From JAOUJD01 sp963811265 (GTDB lineage: Bacteria > Pseudomonadota > Gammaproteobacteria > Burkholderiales > Burkholderiaceae_F): DNA of 64,000 nt. Below, piece after piece: positions 60,900 to 64,000 of this stretch (position 1 is its first letter; each line of letters begins with the position of its first letter). The notes beneath the pieces are model-generated. The model had not been told where the DNA came from, did no database searches, and saw only the letters and a program-made list of their open reading frames with translations. Where the stretch lies: NCBI GenBank assembly GCA_963811265.1, contig CAWEQS010000008.1, positions 1 through 64,000 on the forward strand, given 5' to 3'. The position numbers and the translations under genes were made by a program.

Positions 60900-61661
60900 A
60901 TGACCACGGCGATCATTGCGGACGACGAGCGCTTGATGCGCGAGCAGTTGCGGACGCGCCTCGCGGAGGTGTGGCCGGAACTGCAGATCCTCGCCGAAGC
61001 GCGCAATGGCGAGGAAGCGGTCGCCGCGGTTAGCGAGCACAGGCCTGACCTCGCCTTCCTCGACATTCGCATGCCGGGCATGACCGGGATCGAAGCTGCC
61101 CGGGCGATCGGCGACGCGTGTCACATCGTCTTCATCACGGCCTACAACGAGTACGCGGTCGACGCGTTCGAGCATGGGGCGGTCGACTACGTACTGAAGC
61201 CCGCCGAGCGCGAACGGCTCGAAGTGACGGTTGCCCGGCTGAAGAAGCGCTTGGGGACCAGACCAAGCGACCTCGGCGAACTGCTGGCGAAGCTGTCGGC
61301 CACGCTGGAAGGGGTCGGCGGAGGCTCCGGGAAGGCCCCGCTGCGGTGGATCCAGGCTAGTGTCGGCCAGCAGTTGCGGATGATCCCGGTGGCCGATGTG
61401 CTCTTCTTCACCTCCGACGAGAAGTACACCCGGGTGCAGACCGATGGCTTCGAGGCGCTTATCCGCAAGCCGATCAAGGAATTGGTGGAGGAACTCGATC
61501 CCGAGCAGTTCTGGCAGATCCACCGGTCCACGATCGTCAACGCCAAGGCCATCGCCGGCATAACCCGGGACTTCCGGGGCCGCCAACTGGTGCTCGTGAA
61601 GGGCAGCAACGAGAAGCTCGAAGTGAGCCGAAATTACACCCATCTCTTCAAGCAGATGTGA
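60900..61661 (+). CDS. LytTR-type response regulator
   Basis: A 253-residue regulator. The receiver domain has D8/D9, phosphorylation site D55 (AFLDIRMPGMTG), T80 (FITAY) and K100 (DYVLKPAE). A linker of about 40 residues follows, then a LytTR DNA-binding domain (from IQASVGQQLRMIPVADVLFFTSDEKYTRV to EVSRNYTHLFKQM, with FWQIHRSTIVN). It forms a pair with the upstream kinase. The target operons are not visible here. Confidence 0.94.
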   Translation: MTTAIIADDERLMREQLRTRLAEVWPELQILAEARNGEEAVAAVSEHRPDLAFLDIRMPGMTGIEAARAIGDACHIVFITAYNEYAVDAFEHGAVDYVLKPAERERLEVTVARLKKRLGTRPSDLGELLAKLSATLEGVGGGSGKAPLRWIQASVGQQLRMIPVADVLFFTSDEKYTRVQTDGFEALIRKPIKELVEELDPEQFWQIHRSTIVNAKAIAGITRDFRGRQLVLVKGSNEKLEVSRNYTHLFKQM

Positions 61662-61833
61662 GCTGGCGGGCCTTTGAGCGCAAGCGTGCGCTTACATCGA
61701 AAAGTCTTCCCGTCGGACTCGAAGCTCGGCTGCCCACCCAGGAGCATCTGGCGCAGCGCGCTGGCAGCGTCCGGGCGCGGATTCGGTTGCGTCGCGTCAG
61801 GCGTCTAGTGCACTGCCACAAATTCTCCCTCTC

Positions 61834-61865
61834 GGTTTGACAACCTGTTGTTGTCAAACCATAAT
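61834..61865 (+). promoter_or_regulatory. strong promoter of the tRNA–tuf operon, spacer holds an inverted repeat
   Basis: TTGACA (61837-61842), 17-bp spacer, CATAAT (61860-61865), a near-consensus sigma70 promoter. A G/C-rich discriminator follows before tRNA-Tyr at 61880, as expected for stringently controlled stable-RNA promoters. An 11-bp perfect inverted repeat, GGTTTGACAAC-ctgtt-GTTGTCAAACC (61834-61860), spans the -35 and the whole spacer. The preceding 61662-61833 hold nothing I recognise. Confidence 0.85.
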
Positions 61866-61879
61866 TTGCGGTTCGCCGC

Positions 61880-61965
61880 GGAGGGGTGCCCGAGTGGTTA
61901 AAGGGGGCAGACTGTAAATCTGTTGGCTTACGCCTACGCTGGTTCGAATCCAGCCTCCTCCACCA
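61880..61965 (+). tRNA. tRNA-Tyr (GTA)
   Basis: An 86-base tRNA with long variable arm. The 7-bp acceptor stem GGAGGGG pairs with CTCCTCC (one G-T), the anticodon loop is CTGTAAA with GTA, the T arm is GGTTCGAATCC, and CCA is encoded. First of a tRNA-Tyr/Gly/Thr–tuf–Trp set. Confidence 0.97.
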
Positions 61966-62036
61966 ACATTTTCCCGTGCGCCGAGAGGCCGGAAGACGGG
62001 GCGGACAAAGGAAGAAAGACTTAGACAGTTCGTCGG

Positions 62037-62110
62037 GCGGGTGTAGCTCAATGGTAGAGCAGAAGCCTTCCAAGCTTACGACGAGGGTTCGATTCCCTTC
62101 ACCCGCTCCA
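62037..62110 (+). tRNA. tRNA-Gly (TCC)
   Basis: A 74-base tRNA: acceptor GCGGGTG with CACCCGC, D arm AGCTCAATGGTAGAGC, anticodon loop CTTCCAA with TCC, T arm GGGTTCGATTCCC, encoded CCA. Confidence 0.97.
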
Positions 62111-62217
62111 GATATTCACTAAGGACACGATCAAGAGAGAGCATCAGCGCGGCGATTCCGACACGGCACGTGGCGAGCCTGGAGGCCTGCCGATGCTGTG
62201 AATTGGAGCGACGCGAG

Positions 62218-62292
<75 letters not shown>

Positions 62293-62354
62293 GATAAGGC
62301 AGTGTCGTCACAAGCGACAACGCCGCAACCAGGAGAAGCAGTCAGGAGTCTGCG

Positions 62355-63545
<1,191 letters not shown>

Positions 63546-63555
63546 GGAGCTGACA

Positions 63556-63583
63556 CAGGATGCGGCCGGCCGGCCGCATCCTG
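63556..63583. repeat. 28-bp perfect palindrome between tuf and tRNA-Trp
   Basis: Bases 63556-63583 read the same on both strands (arms CAGGATGCGGCCGG and its complement, no loop bases). It begins 10 bases after the tuf stop. No T run follows, so a simple terminator is unlikely; an RNA processing hairpin or attenuator between tuf and trpT is possible. Confidence 0.75.
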
Positions 63584-63594
63584 CCAGTGACGGT

Positions 63595-63670
63595 AGGGGT
63601 ATAGCTCAACTGGCAGAGCGTCGGTCTCCAAAACCGAAGGTTGGGGGTTCGATTCCCTCTGCCCCTGCCA
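63595..63670 (+). tRNA. tRNA-Trp (CCA)
   Basis: A 76-base tRNA: acceptor AGGGGTA with TGCCCCT, D arm AGCTCAACTGGCAGAGC, anticodon loop CTCCAAA (CCA), T arm GGGGGTTCGATTCCCTC, discriminator G and encoded CCA. Its place between tuf and secE is the common betaproteobacterial arrangement. Confidence 0.97.
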
Positions 63671-63731
63671 CTAAACCGCGCCGGCTGACGGCGCGTGCGA
63701 TGCGAAGGGTCGCATCGCCAACAGGAACGAC

Positions 63732-64000
63732 ATGACAACGCAGAACGTCGAAACCGTGAACAGCAAGGCGGACCTCGTCCTCGTGACGCTGGCCGTGCTT
63801 GCCGCGGCCGCTGGCGTGCTGGGCTTCACCTTCCTGACCGACCAGCCGACGCTGGCGCGGGTCGGGGTGCTGATCGGCGGACTCGCCGTGGCGCTGGTGA
63901 TGGCCTGGTTCTCCCAACCCGGCAAGCGCTTCATCGCGTACGGGCGCGAGTCCTACGAGGAAACCAGGCGCGTGGTGTGGCCGAGCCGCAAGGAGACGAT
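63732..64000 (+). CDS. secE: preprotein translocase subunit SecE, cut by window end
   Basis: From ATG 63732 (AGGAA site) it reads MTTQNVETVNSKADLVLVTLAVLAAAAG. The first two of three membrane helices follow (LVTLAVLAAAAGVLGFTFL and VGVLIGGLAVALVMAWF), then GKRFIAYGRESYEETRRVVWPSRKET, the conserved cytoplasmic amphipathic motif of SecE. The third helix lies beyond the window. nusG would be expected next. Confidence 0.96.
   Translation, partial: MTTQNVETVNSKADLVLVTLAVLAAAAGVLGFTFLTDQPTLARVGVLIGGLAVALVMAWFSQPGKRFIAYGRESYEETRRVVWPSRKET

Overview
The window looks like chromosomal DNA of a high-GC betaproteobacterium (Burkholderiales/Nitrosomonadales-like). Reasons: the argS–SPOR–dsbA order, a PhaM granule protein, a one-polypeptide indolepyruvate ferredoxin oxidoreductase, the GspG-to-F type II secretion order, and the tRNA-Tyr/Gly/Thr–tuf–tRNA-Trp–secE block. 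Genes are tightly packed, many overlap by 1-4 bases, and no gene-free stretch exceeds about 300 bases. I see no insertion sequences, prophage or CRISPR array.

Layout. 0-5.8 kb: MerR regulator, metallo-beta-lactamase-fold hydrolase, cystathionine beta-lyase family enzyme, BtuF-like binding protein, four-carbon sugar-acid kinase, short-chain dehydrogenase (SDR). 5.8-12.2 kb: M23 peptidase, dsbA, SPOR protein, argS, PolX-like polymerase core, CBS protein. 12.3-15.4 kb: exported protein of unknown function, VOC-fold protein, ReAV-type asparaginase. 15.4-26.6 kb: a lipid/photoprotection region holding a diiron ferritin-like protein, NTF2-fold protein, SDR, DUF3833 lipoprotein, MFS carrier, chalcone-isomerase-like protein, Cfa/UfaM-type methyltransferase, DUF1365 protein, TetR regulator, FAD oxidoreductase, folE2, glutathione peroxidase and a CarH/LitR-type B12-binding MerR regulator. 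26.6-41.7 kb: mixed metabolism (SDR, PhaM, FAH hydrolase, DUF3108 protein, indolepyruvate oxidoreductase, DUF1501/DUF1800 pair, M3 peptidase, aminotransferase). 41.8-44.6 kb: a GT2–LABN–GT39 glycosylation operon. 44.5-56.3 kb: a complete type II secretion locus (gspF,E,D,N,M,L,K,J,I,H,G leftward, gspC divergent). 56.4-61.7 kb: an eight-EF-hand protein, hppD, and a LytS/LytTR-type two-component system. 61.8-64 kb: tRNA genes, tuf and the start of secE.

Most interesting: (1) 15.4-26.6 kb reads as a candidate light- or singlet-oxygen-responsive membrane-lipid module. The CarH-type regulator keeps the known adenosylcobalamin motifs, and it faces gpx–folE2 across two interlocked promoters. Three GTACA elements spaced 20 bp apart lie before the lipid operon. 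(2) GspD carries a C-terminal SPOR-like domain, unusual for a secretin. (3) The EF-hand protein has eight canonical loops and sits beside gspC.

Caution: at least six genes (dsbA, the 12.3-kb exported gene, the MFS gene, the indolepyruvate oxidoreductase, DUF1800 and gspD) are broken by single-base frameshifts, usually in or beside short G/C runs. Several are in genes expected to be functional, so indel errors in the sequence are the likeliest explanation. I annotate these genes across the break.
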